Assembly: GCA_022385755.1 (NCBI GenBank)
Contig: MU278364.1
Location: forward strand, 537,349-601,348
Source: Trametopsis cervina
Lineage: Eukaryota > Basidiomycota > Agaricomycetes > Polyporales > Irpicaceae
Direction of reading: 5' to 3'
DNA: 64,000 nucleotides
Below the pieces are notes generated by a model, which was given only the letters and a program-made list of their open reading frames with translations, made no database searches and was not told the origin of the DNA. The position numbers and the translations under genes were made by a program. This document shows, in pieces, positions 12,124 through 23,011 of this stretch (positions within the stretch are counted from its first letter, which is position 1; every line of letters starts with the position of its first letter).

Positions 12124-12789
12124 TTATACGGTCAGGTAGGCGAGGACGGGCTGCACGCTTCCCTTCGAGACATGTTCTACCGCGAGGAGGATAAGCTCAT
12201 CTAAGCGAAGGCTCACGTCGCCAACGACCAGGTAGGGAGTACCATCGGGACCACGAGGGCAGTTACTCTGATGATAAAGAACGGCGTCATTGGGACGACA
12301 CGAGGTGAGCAAGAGGGCACGACCACGTACCGACACGAAGTCCCGGACAACCTCAGCCACGCGGGTGGCCAACATCCCCCGAGTGATGCAGTCTGCAGTG
12401 GTGCGCACGTACTTCGGCTTCGTATAGCTAGCATACCCAGGGATCTGCCGTACACAGGCAATCAGAAAATTTTTAGGCGTGGGGTGGGCCGTGAGACATA
12501 CCATGATTCGCACATTGACCTTGTTCTTCATCCCCTCGAGCAACTTTGCATCCGGGTCGTCCAGGCCTCGGTAATCCTGGGCTAGCGCGTCGACGACGCG
12601 TATCCCCATGCCACCGTTGACCAAAAATTGGACCGAGGGCAGCCCCGAGACATAGATGGACGATGCTGCGTTCGCGCGGTACTCGTCCTGTTGAATAAGA
12701 TTAAGTACTGGTGGCGGAGGCGGAGGCGGAGGCAGCGGGGGCGGGGGGTAGCCGTTGAACACGTTAACCCAGCCGTCGTTGTTCTCCAT
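12124..12789 (-). CDS. Small protein of a basidiomycete-type family, paralog 1 (Pro-rich N-terminus)
   Basis: The minus-strand frame from ATG 12789 to TAA 12124 is open for 221 codons, but two internal segments look like in-frame introns. One is 12445-12501 (57 nt, GTATGT donor, TTCTGATT branch, CAG acceptor); the other is 12268-12330 (63 nt, GTACGT donor, CAG acceptor). Splicing gives about 181 aa and aligns with the paralog at 14776-15607: GYASYTKPKYVRTT with GYEPYTKQKYAKTT, RVAEVVRDF with QVAEVVHAF, and VEHVSKGSVQPVLAYL with VDHVTTGSIQPALAYY. The N-terminus has a proline run (YPPPPLPPPPPPPP). The helix-strand pattern and the closing HVS.GS.QP motif recall small Agaricomycete proteins of the DUF6699 type, from memory only. 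Function is unknown. A TATA box lies about 75 bp upstream. Confidence 0.75.
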   Translation of the reverse strand: MENNDGWVNVFNGYPPPPLPPPPPPPPVLNLIQQDEYRANAASSIYVSGLPSVQFLVNGGMGIRVVDALAQDYRGLDDPDAKLLEGMKNKVNVRIMVCLTAHPTPKNFLIACVRQIPGYASYTKPKYVRTTADCITRGMLATRVAEVVRDFVSVRGRALLLTSCRPNDAVLYHQSNCPRGPDGTPYLVVGDVSLRLDELILLAVEHVSKGSVQPVLAYLTV

Positions 12790-14775
12790 GATGAAGGGGT
12801 AGGGTCGTGGAAGTGTTCCCTAGAACCAGAGGGCCACAGCGAGAGGAGATCCTGCTTAAGCTGGGTATATATATGTACGGTGAGTGAGGACGGCGCATCA
12901 TGCTGCAACACATCATCCGCGTTTTAAGCAAGGTGAATGAACACTATTCGAACCTCTCCAGAACGGCTTTGTTTGTGCGATTAACAATGTTGTTTGTGTC
13001 TCCGCGTGAGCGGAAATGCATGGATATGTGTCCATTTCCGGGAAGTACCACGATTGTTGGTCAAGCTCAGCTCGAGGCGGCGAACGGTGCCGCTGCGCTC
13101 TTGCTGACGTTGGTGACTTGATGAACAGTTGCAGAATTATGCTCTAGACACATGCCTAGCAAAGAGGTACCATGTATAGTTAGTTCTCGACAGTGCTGTG
13201 GGTACACATCTAAACGTGCTGGTTAATTACTGGCAACCTACATTAAAGGGCGCCTGTTGCCAACGGCGTGTTGAGTGCAGCTGCGCAACCTGGGCTGGCA
13301 AAATACAGTCAACAAACACAGTCGATGAACACAGCATGCCGTCTGTGCTAACGTTTTCGCCACGCTTAGCCTTGATCCTGTGCCGTTATGCCTCCCCAGT
13401 GCGATATATGTGGCAGGTCAGGGTCGCATCACCTCATGCAGCCTCCTCCTGATACTGCGTAGCGCTACCGTACGGTGTCCATGTCGGATGCGAATGGTAC
13501 GACCCACGGGAGCGGATGGCAACTTTTCTACCAGACAACGATCGTCACCGTAGGCGTCCCAGCGAATATCTCAATCTGCCAAACGTCAAGAGGAAAAGGT
13601 TTCTCAAATGCCGCCGGCCACTGTTTCGCGAGTAAGACACGCATCGGCATCGACCCTGAACCAACGGAGAACTGCCCTCTGCTGTACGCGGTGGCGGCAG
13701 TCCGAGATTCATAAAAGATTAGCTACCAGACAAACAGTGGTAATCGCGGCAATTCAATGGACAATACACTGTTCACTCGGCCGAGGAGCTCACCGCCAGA
13801 TGGAGGTAAGTAGACGGTATCTCGATCCAGACATGTCTGCAGGAACGCTGACAATGCCCTTGTTTTCGTGACTTCCTCGCGGCCGAATCTTTGTGCGCAC
13901 AATCTCTTGCCATACCCAGCAAGCGGATAGATATCCCTTGACCCGGGGTTTCGCCTGTGCACTGGCAGTGTAAGCAATGCGAACATGACGTTGCGCGCAC
14001 TGCATCCATGTACACTCGACTAAGCCACCAGGGACTCCTCGTGGCCTGACACCGCACCTCGAGGCTTCAGCCTCGTCGGGGAGAACGCACTCGTCCGCCA
14101 GATGCGAATCGTGCCTTCCCAACTTCGCGTCCTGCGCCGCTGAATTCCAACACTGCCAATCGTAAGGATGAGCCTCTACGTTCTCTTTTACGTACGACGG
14201 ACCCTGACTGATCTGATTGGTCTTCGTTGAGTTATATCATCAGGTCGCTATGGCATGGACGTCAACCCCGTACCTCAGACGGGATTCCGGCCATCTGCTT
14301 CCAGCAATGTTCAGTGGACTCAGAACCCAGGTGAGATTTGCAAGCCACACCAGCCTAGGCCTCTTTTAGCAGCAGCCAGCCGCTCGCCGTTATACCCGCT
14401 CAGCCCGTCATGCCTCAGCCACGTTCATTCACGCGCGCTGTTGGTCCCCAGACGGACCGTCGCAGGGTCAGTGCTGTTCGGAGCTTTCGTGAGCTGATAT
14501 CCTGTGACACTCGTGCGAGGCCTCAGAAAAGAAGCAGCATTATCTGCTCCTTCTGGCATGTCAACTTTTACAAATTCACCCAGCCACAATTCCCAATTCC
14601 CTCGCCTTATTGTCTCCCTATCGGTGGAGATGAGAGCCTCTCACACATTCTCGGACACGCACAGAACACCTTTGCCGTTGAGGACGACCAATAAAAAGAA
14701 GCTCTGGATGTTATTATAAGCGTACGACACTGATGCATTGGGGAGGGTACAAGAAATTCCGAACTATCTGGAGAT
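12790..14775. other. Intergenic between the two paralogs; no supported gene
   Basis: Apart from the TATA box of paralog 1, about 2 kb holds only short, unrelated open frames on both strands. None has a recognisable domain or splice-consistent extension. No third copy of the paralog family was found here. Confidence 0.5.
12866..12875 (-). promoter_or_regulatory. TATA box of paralog 1
   Basis: CATATATATA on the minus strand lies about 75 bp before the ATG at 12789, implying a short leader. It supports the chosen start. Confidence 0.55.
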
Positions 14776-15607
14776 TCAATAGCTAGAAGAGGAACCGGGC
14801 ATCGGCTGGTACGTATACTGGGTCTGTGGCGGCTGTGGCTGGGGCTGAAGGTGTACGACAGGAGGGCTCGCAGTCGTCATTCCGTTCGGATAACCATAGT
14901 ACGCGAGGGCTGGCTGGATGCTCCCGGTCGTAACGTGATCGACTCGTACGAGGTACAGGTCTGTGAACTGGATGTGGGCCAGGCCGTCGTTCACCGAAAG
15001 GTATCTTACACCATCGCTTGCTGGTTGGATTTTCTCCTGTCGCACGCCAGACGGTCAGCAAGACGCAGACGCGAACCATCTTCTCGAGACTCACTTGGTA
15101 GAAGGCATGCACAACCTCGGCCACCTGTCGCGCCAGCTTTGCGCGGCTCACTGGTATCTCCCGTCCCGTGGTCTTTGCGTATTTCTGCTTCGTATACGGC
15201 TCGTACCCGACGAACTGGACCCATGGACGTCAATACGCACTTCCACCACAGAAGAGCCGTCGCAGACACGAACCTGAAGACGAAGCGACAACTTTGACCC
15301 CACGTTGTCGTTGAGAACCACTCCTTCGGCGTCCATCAGCAAGCCCTCGATGTTCGCGTGCATGGCGTTGGAGAGAAGGATACCCTGCTCCCTCGTCTGA
15401 GCGCTCTTGAACTCGACGGGCTCACTGATGTTGCGTCTGGATGACTGCGCATCGTATGGCGTTTGCCTGATAGCGATTAACTGGAGTTGCGGCGTTGGAG
15501 CCACTGCTGGGTTGGCTGTGTAATAGTAAGGATACTAGAGAAGACGTGTGTCAGAAGACGTGCATCCCTGGGTGAACGCAGACGCTGAGACGTACCGAGG
15601 GATTCAT
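14776..15607 (-). CDS. Small protein of a basidiomycete-type family, paralog 2 (Gln/Pro-rich C-terminus)
   Basis: Frames appear broken, but three introns restore one product of about 215 aa. Exon 1 is 15607-15596 (MNPS). Intron 15535-15595 (GTACGT...CTAG) joins it to YPYYYTANPAVAPTPQ. Intron 15215-15273 (59 nt, GTTCGT donor, TATTGAC branch, CCAG acceptor) joins LSLRLQ to FVGYEPYTKQKYAKTTG. Intron 15037-15094 (58 nt, GTGAGT donor, TTGCTGACC branch, ACAG acceptor) joins EVVHAFYQ to EKIQPASDGVRYLS. The last two sit at the same positions and phase (0) as those of paralog 1. The product ends in a Gln/Pro-rich tail (PQPQPPQTQYTYQP) that paralog 1 lacks. Function is unknown. The shared introns show duplication, and the low sequence identity shows that it is old. 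Confidence 0.75.
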
Positions 15608-15660
15608 GGCGCGAATGATGCTAGAATTTGGAAGGAGGATGAGACTTCGTTTGCCTACTG

Positions 15661-15682
15661 GACAGGTCTATTTATTCCTGTC
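15661..15682 (-). promoter_or_regulatory. TATA-like box inside a short inverted repeat, paralog 2 promoter
   Basis: On the plus strand GACAGG (15661-15666) and CCTGTC (15677-15682) flank a 10-nt core that reads AATAAATAG on the minus strand. It lies 54-75 bp before the ATG at 15607. The core is a plausible TATA element; the symmetry may be chance or a protein site. Confidence 0.4.
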
Positions 15683-18600
15683 TCCCATGCTAGGTTGCCC
15701 ACACTTGCCGGCTGTGACTTGTTACGAACCGACGCAAGACATGCATCCCCTCCGCGCCAACGCAGCTCATAGTAATCTGGTCGCCCTATAGAAGTCCAGA
15801 CGATCTGCAGGGAGATGAACAGCGGAGAAGATACATCGCTCAGGAGTGACGGAGCCGGCAGGTTCTGGGATGGAAAAGACACGAGCCAGCCGGAGTCGCG
15901 TGTTCGTACTACACGGGCGACGCGTGTTGATTGTCGTCTCCAGAAGTAAGCAATTTGCGAGCCAGAATATGTCTTTTTGACGCTTCAGTAGGGCATGCGA
16001 CACAACACAGACCGAACGCTGGCCCCGGCATTGGACCGTGCATGCCTTTCATGGACGCCAGGGTGGCGAATTGCTCCCGCAGGACCGGCAAGACCAGCGA
16101 GAAATTTATCTCTCCTTTCCTAAGCACGACAGAAGGTTCATCGAGCGTTGATAGGGAGCTCAGTAACAGCCTGTGGCGTCGTATTGTGCTGCCGGCTTCC
16201 ATATTCCTAGTATTACAGAGACGAAGGCTAGACATCTAGCCCACGTAAACGTGCGCAGGCCACAACCCACAACAGATGTCATCCAGTGGTCACCAAGGCA
16301 CGACAGTCTCGTTCAGAAATCACTGTGATTCCAACCTAATCACGTATGCTGTGTTAGCGAGCTGCGGTTGATGAGGGGAAGGATTTAAAGGTGTGGACAT
16401 TCGAGCTGGGCGTAGGGACCCCCACAATTTCTGGTAGTATTGGGTTAGTGTTCCGTAATGTGATTCGGCCAGACAGCTGCTGGACGCCCTACTCCCAGGC
16501 CGCACACCTCAGCCACGAGGTCAAGATTCGCGGCGTCTTGGCCGGCATTGTCTAACCATTTGTTATCTCCCAAGTACTTCACCCGACCCATATAGATGTG
16601 CGTTTACCCGATCATGTTGTGCGCAGGGCTTGCGGCGAACAGAGCGGAAATGGTAGGGGTGTCGAGCCACACAATACTCCGGAGTATCTGCTTCATCCAT
16701 TCGCTGAGCTACCTTCTTAACGTCGAGGACCGAGTAGCGGCATTTGGGCCGCAGGCCGTATCAGTCAAGGGGAGTCCCATTAGCCCTCTGTATGACAATA
16801 ATGAACGCAATCGGGAGGACCTCCCGTCAGAGTAGCGAAGCGACGTCCAACTGGGATCTCAGGCATCGGAGCAACGCTGATCTTCCGAGACATGGTCGCA
16901 TTCGCTGTAGTATCGGCCTGTACTCGCGCTTCCCCTTCTTCGAACAGGGCTGATCTACCCATGCGTCCTCCGGACTGCGTGTAGCTAGAAAGGGTAGGAC
17001 ATGTACTTGTCTGGTAGTGTCCCGATAACCGATATCAAGGGATTGAAAAACGTGTACGACATCCAGGAATGACGTTTGCGCAGTCCGTGGAAATTCGTAG
17101 GATTTGGGACAGCGTGAGTAGTATCAGCAGCTGATGTCACGACAATGTTTCAGTTTCACGGATGGAATGTACCACGGAAAGTATCAGGGGCACTCACAAC
17201 ACGACGAAATAGAATAGGGACTATTGCACGGCTGAATCCCTGGCAGAGATCCGGCGATGTATTGTATACGCTCTCACACTGCTACTTGGCGCTGCTCGAT
17301 AGCGCCCTTCTGGCATGAGGCTTTGCAGTGATACAAAGCGTGGCACGTCAATCGATTGTTCGGCTTCATCGGCGGTGTGGCTCCCAATTCGGCTGACAAG
17401 AATGCCTCGAGGTGGATTGTCATTGGGATACTTTGCGTTTCTGCGTGAACAGCCTTGAGCGATAGGCGAAGAGTTCATGAAGGGCAGTGGGCGTCATCCA
17501 GCCAGCGTCGGAATACGCCGGCGAGACATTGACCATTGCGACATTAATTTCTCGAAGATCGTAGATGCCACTGGACCTGGGCAAAAACGCAGGGACTGGA
17601 AATGCGTAGAACGTCGGAGGACACGTGTTGCAACGACTTAACAGCCCCTCGCGCCAGCTGGATCTTAATCATGATAGGGATCTGTAGACCCTAATATTAA
17701 TGAATGGAGAGGCTCTAGCTGCAAGATGTGATTCGTGTGAGAGGCGGGCATTAAGTCATGATCATCACACCAACCTTCGTCGCAGCTCACGCTCAATGTC
17801 GACCTCCGAAGACAAATTCTAGTGCGTAGAGTATACCTCAACGTAAGGACACGCCGGTGCATGCCCCAAGCATATTCCGAGCCGGTGATTATTATTGCCA
17901 GGAGGAGTGACATGTGCGACCAAGGCAGCAGTGACCTGAGTCTGAAAACGCCTCAAGGCCGCCAGCCTGCCATTTATGGACTGCTGATGGTGCGGGCGCT
18001 TCCTAGCCCAGCGGGCCAACGTCTACTGGAGAGCACCACACCGGATTCGTAGGCAATTCTACTGGGGATACGTAGTAAGCAAAAGTAGAAGATATTCAGG
18101 GCAGCACACGACACATGCCTCGCACCGCCTTTTGCATCGGTAGCTTATAAATCGCTCGGCAGTGAAAGCTAGAAGAGAGTATTGCCGTAAGAATCATATG
18201 GGATTCATCCGCACGAGTGAGAACAGATGGTCGTACTTTAGCCTTCATCCGTCACGGAACACATACGAATGAATTAAGCATAAGCATACGAAGGTCAGAT
18301 CCGGATAAGAATCAAACATACTTGAAAGGTTCCGTCACACCTGCAGTATCTACTCCGTCCCAACTGGCACCGACATCGATTCATGGATCGATGGGCAATC
18401 GAGTGCAGACTATTTCACGCAAGGGAGAGGCATGGAACGGCCGAACCCGACAAAGTTTGACTCCAGCCGGATTCCGGATGGGCGGAGTCTGAGAGTTTGT
18501 GACCAGCAGACAGGGGATGCGTCGAATAACGGCACTTGCGGATCGACTTTCTGTATCCGATAGACAGTTGGTGAGATGATGGGTCCGTGTAACGGTACGG

Positions 18601-20138
18601 TATCCTGGTGCGGTACCTTTACAGGTGGCCATGTGAGTCGCAGCGAGCCGTCCAGTTTCCGTATTGTAGGCGGTGTTGTGAAGTCCTTTTGCAAGGGATA
18701 GACGGCTCATATAGTATAACTACCCCTGAGCTCCACCGGGGACGATTAGATATGACGCCGCCAAAGATAGCTCGGATATCTAAGAACAGTGATTGAGCGA
18801 CTTACCTTGACGTACTCTACTGTCATTCGGGACCACGTCTCTCAATGTTGCGAACATGATTGGCGACATCGCGGCGTAACGTAAGGTCGGAGTCTATGCC
18901 TAAGCTTGAGGAACATTAATCATATACAGCTCTGATCCGCGAAGCTACAATTCGTGCGATTCACCTTATGATGCAAGTAGAGCGGGAGAAGTTGTACTTG
19001 TGAAAGACGTTAATATGATCGCGATAGCGGTTCAGCCTCCGAGAGGATAGGATGCCGTTAACAGTGAGTCTACGCTCGTAACGATCTGCACTTCTCCGTG
19101 TCTAAGAAAAAATTAAGTAAGCCCCCAGCGGATAGGAAGAGAACGTACCGTGGCCCCCAAGATAGGAAGACAGGAATTCCTTGAGGTACGCACACTGGGC
19201 ATAGAGGCTCGCGCTACACAGCGAATCTGCCTCTTACAAGAAGCATCAGATGTTGAGCCATACGATATACACGAGGCTTCTCATGTTATGGAACGGCTGA
19301 TTTGCAAATGGTTTCATGACCTGCCGCTATAACAGAGCAGTATCATCCTGTTTGGAAATCATAAGTTTCCAGATGCTAGACCTTGCTTAAGTTCAGCACG
19401 TACTCGGAATTGGTCTAGTTCTAAGGACCGTCTGAGGATGCTGAATGGAGTTCTTTGTTGTATGCACTCAGGCGCCAGGTATCCCGGTCTCCATTAGACG
19501 ACGGAAGCTGTGGTGGAAGATCGTGATGAACTTGTGCCGAATATTACGCCCACTGGCGCCAACGCGCACTTTGTTTTTCCTTGTTTGTTTCTCCTGCTGC
19601 CTTCGTCTTCGTCTCGTGTTAGTCCGTTCTAGCCCTTATTACTATTGCATGACCTACCGTATGTGCCTAGTGACCGGAAGCAACGTTTTTGAACGCCATC
19701 ATACGTTTATTTCTTACAGTATGTGCTGTGCGCTCACCGCCGGAACTTAAGTGTGAGGAAGCCGGTAATGAACACTCTTGGACATGTCTTCCATGGAACG
19801 ATGCAGAGGGCCCTTCAATGGACTGCGGTGATCATAATAATTAGGAAGCAATAGTGCTACTATAGCGTAATTGCTACGTGTACTCTCTTCTTCACGACGG
19901 TACTACTGTGACTGCTTCGTGAAGACTTCCAGGTGAGGGTAGTGCACGGTAATAGCATGAGTGTGCGCAGCCTGTTAATAACTGTCAATGAAGAACCGCG
20001 TGCGAAGGGTATTGGCGCACCTCTACTGAAGTGAAGAGTCCATGGCAAGGACGGCCGTTTGTCGCGTGTCGACAGACGAATAGACTTGCCGTTTGAGTTT
20101 GAGGAGCAGTCTAGAAAGCATGAGGCCCGATGTGATAG
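15683..20138. other. Gene-poor interval of about 4.4 kb
   Basis: Only short frames (mostly under 100 codons) occur, on all strands. I see no recognisable domains, no consistent splice chains, no tRNA and no long terminal repeats. Weakly basic or hydrophobic frames such as 19445-19750 look like chance. The stretch could be decayed sequence, a non-coding region, or hold a lineage-specific gene that I cannot read. The 3' end of the chromodomain gene may extend into its right edge. Confidence 0.4.
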
Positions 20139-22673
20139 TTATATGTATAAAAGGCTCACCTCCTGAGATGACAGTAGCTGCTCTAGCCGCACCTTCACTT
20201 CCGCCGCCGAAGCCAGCTCACCGCGAAGGTGCTCCATCTCTACAATGAGCAATCCAGAACTCACCTTCAGAGCCTCGAGCTCATTCCGAAGGTGATCAAG
20301 CTCGTTCAATTGCTCACGTGCAGCTTCATGTGCCAGCTGGGTGTCCTGGGCTGTGCGCTCAAGCGCCTCATTCTCGTTCATCTGGGATGCAAGCTGGTTG
20401 TGTAGCTCCGCGTGAATACTGTGCAGTGAGTCAATATCACGCTGAGCATCTTTCACTGTGGCTTCCAATTCTGCGATACGCGCACACAGCTCTGGATATT
20501 CCGCGGCTTTTCTTCGTACTTCGTCGTCCGTTTTCGAGTCTCTCTTTGATAAAATATCAAGTATGCCCTTCTGCTGACGGAGCTCCGCCTGCAGACTGCT
20601 GATTGGGCCCTGGAGAAGATTCCGGAATTCCTGTCCTTTCGTCTCACGAGTATTCGCGAAGGAAGCTTCTAATTCCTCGGCGTAGGCTTTGGTAGAAAGA
20701 AGCACGCGCGTCTGCTCGTCGTATGTGGCCACCGGAATAGATAAGTTCAACGTGGTCTGTAGAGTGTCGATCTTTCTCTGCTGTTTGTCAGATTCTTCTT
20801 TGTATTCGACTAGCCGCAAGATGGAAGATTCTTCGAAGGTCTCAATCTCGCTGCGAAGATCAGCGACGACCTTCTCCATCTCAGACAGCTGTTCTTCCAG
20901 CATCGTCCTGCTGGACTCGGCATCCTCGGCCGTCAATGCAAGCTCTTCTTGGAGTTTATCGATAATCTCTTCTTTTATACGGAGTTGCTCTTGGAGTGCC
21001 GTTGTAGCTGGTTGAGAGTCAGGAGCGTAGATGATCTTGAATAAATCGCGGCAGGGTAGTGAGTACATGATACGATGTGTAGGACAGTTACGCACCTGGG
21101 ATTGGCTGTCAATACTGGCTAGCTGCGTGGAAGCTGTTGGAGGGAAGGGAATCCGGGATGGCTCTTCGGTTTGAGACTGCGCAGTGTTCTATGCAAATCG
21201 TCAATCTGACGTCTCGAAAGGATATCTTACAACTATACCGATGGGCCAGGCCGCAGATAGTCTGGGTCCGGGATGACTGGAGAATAGTTTCTGGCAGGGC
21301 GTGCAGGTGATTTCTGGCTATTCTCATGGGCTCCTCCTGAGAAATCAACATATTCATCCTCCATTTGTTGCGCTAACGCGACAGGCCCGGGTTGTAGTGA
21401 GGCTACTGGGGTGATGCCTGGGCAATGTCGTATATCCTGTCAGCGTTTTCCAAGTTTGGTACATATGGAACACCCACTTTCTATTGTGTTATTTACGTTG
21501 CGTCTCTTCTTCCGCGCTTTCTCGGGCGAGCTGAATTCCTCGATTGGATCTGGGGTAGGAAGATAATTCTTGGCCCTAGATGGTGCAACAGTCGGAAGGG
21601 GCCGCAGAAGGTTCGACTTCTGAATATTACTGCGGATTGTAAGATCATGCATACGCTCCAGTGGGGATTTCCGCGGTGGTCGTAGTTCTTGCTTTCCGGC
21701 CAGCGTTTTTACCGAACGCTTTCGCGGAACGGCGTCTCCCAACAGAGTTTCCTGCTCATTGATACCACTATCCCGCCCTGGAATGTGCGAGGGAGATGTG
21801 CGCCGCGTATTCTTGTTGTCCTGCTGTGATGGAGGTGCAAACTGGGTTTCCGGGATCACTTCTTCAGGGACAGGATTCGCGGGCGCGGGTGAGGTTGAAT
21901 CTGCTTGTGCTGTCTTGTTTGTTGCATAAATGACAATGCATCTGAACTCATGACTCACCTGTTGATAGTTCCTCGGAGACAGCTACCTTACGACGCTTCG
22001 CTTGATATAGAGGAGGACGAGTGGACCAAGCGGATGTCCCCGGTTTATTAGAATCAGCGCTGCTGGAGAGAACTGTAGCTCTTTTGCGTTTGCGTTTTAC
22101 ACCAATAGGGGGTCCAACTTTGATTTGCTGCGAGGTTGTGGCTTCATCTGCATGAGGGGATGCTGTATTGAGGAACATAAGAACGGATGCTGTAGTCGGA
22201 TACACATTGACTTTACCTGGCGGAGTAGTAGATGTGTGAGTAGGATGCAATGCAGGGGGTAACTCGTTTTCTACATGTGAAGCCTCCCTATGGTCTCCTG
22301 GTTCTGCACTGCGATCCTGTGACACACTCTTGCCTTTGTTTTTGATTGGCGGTCCTTTGTCTACTTTCTGCTCTGGTGGCTCGGTTGCCTTTCGCTTCTG
22401 CCGTCTTTTCCTCGCCTTCCAGGCCTTGACCAGGTCTGGCGCGTCGCACTGCTCCTTTTCAACCCAACTAGGGGGCCATGGCTTCTTCGTTTCTGGGTCT
22501 TCACCCGCCCAGTTAACTTTGTACCTATTGCCTCTTTCCGCTAGGATTTCAATAATCTCGTACAGCTGCTCCCCTTCTGAGTATTGTGTTGTCTGCGTCG
22601 TTGGTTCATGTGCCTTGGAGGTTGAGGCTTCGTTCGCCACCGAGGCTTTATCCGAGCCCGAATGTCGTGACAT
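20139..22673 (-). CDS. Chromodomain protein with long C-terminal coiled coil
   Basis: Chromodomains bind methylated lysines on histone tails, so a nuclear role is likely. The start used is the ATG at 22671-22673 (MSRHSGSDKASV); the frame is open further upstream but that part looks like leader. The chromodomain (about residues 35-90) reads LYEIIEILAERGNRYKVNWAG, then PWPPSWVEKEQCDAPDLVKAW. The aromatic-cage candidates Y of LYEI, W of VNW and W of PSW are all present. A basic linker follows (KARKRRQKRK and GVKRKRKR, possible nuclear signals), then Ser/Pro-rich exons (VIPETQFAPPSQQ; PVIPDPDYLRPGPS). The last long exon (about 21015 to 20139) is predicted coiled coil of about 290 residues, full of Glu, Leu and Arg heptads (LQEELALTAEDAESS, LRNELEALK). 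The stop just after SSQEVSLLYI is uncertain: a GTGAGC donor at about 20152 could lead to further exons. It is divergent from the kinase at 23012. Confidence 0.75.
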
Positions 22674-23011
22674 GTCAACTTGACCGCGCAATTTCGCGTT
22701 TAAAGCAAAACGGCTTGCAAGAGTATGAACCAATTCACGGAAACCTGGCAGGTTGATAGATTTTGGTGACAGAAACGAATGTGGCCAAGGACAAGTTTCG
22801 CGTTGCCAATGTTTAGATGAGCTCAATTCGGCGCGCCCGGGCCGTGCTTGGTTTTGAGGTCATGGGCGCCTGATACTTCACCAGTCACAGTCGACTCACC
22901 GTCCGGCGACCATGTCCACAACGACGGCCTTGCAGCACTCTCCGACCTCGTCTCACTACCGCAACTCAACGCGCTGTAGGAGTAGGGCAAGATACTGTAG
23001 GGGCTCTGGCG

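Noticed and set aside
15150..15280. Apparent frameshift or pseudogene in paralog 2
   Set aside because: A 59-nt intron with proper donor, branch and acceptor at 15215-15273 restores the frame, and paralog 1 has an intron at the same place.
15683..20138. LTR retrotransposon or other full mobile element
   Set aside because: No long direct repeats, no Gag/Pol-like frames and no clear target-site duplications were seen.
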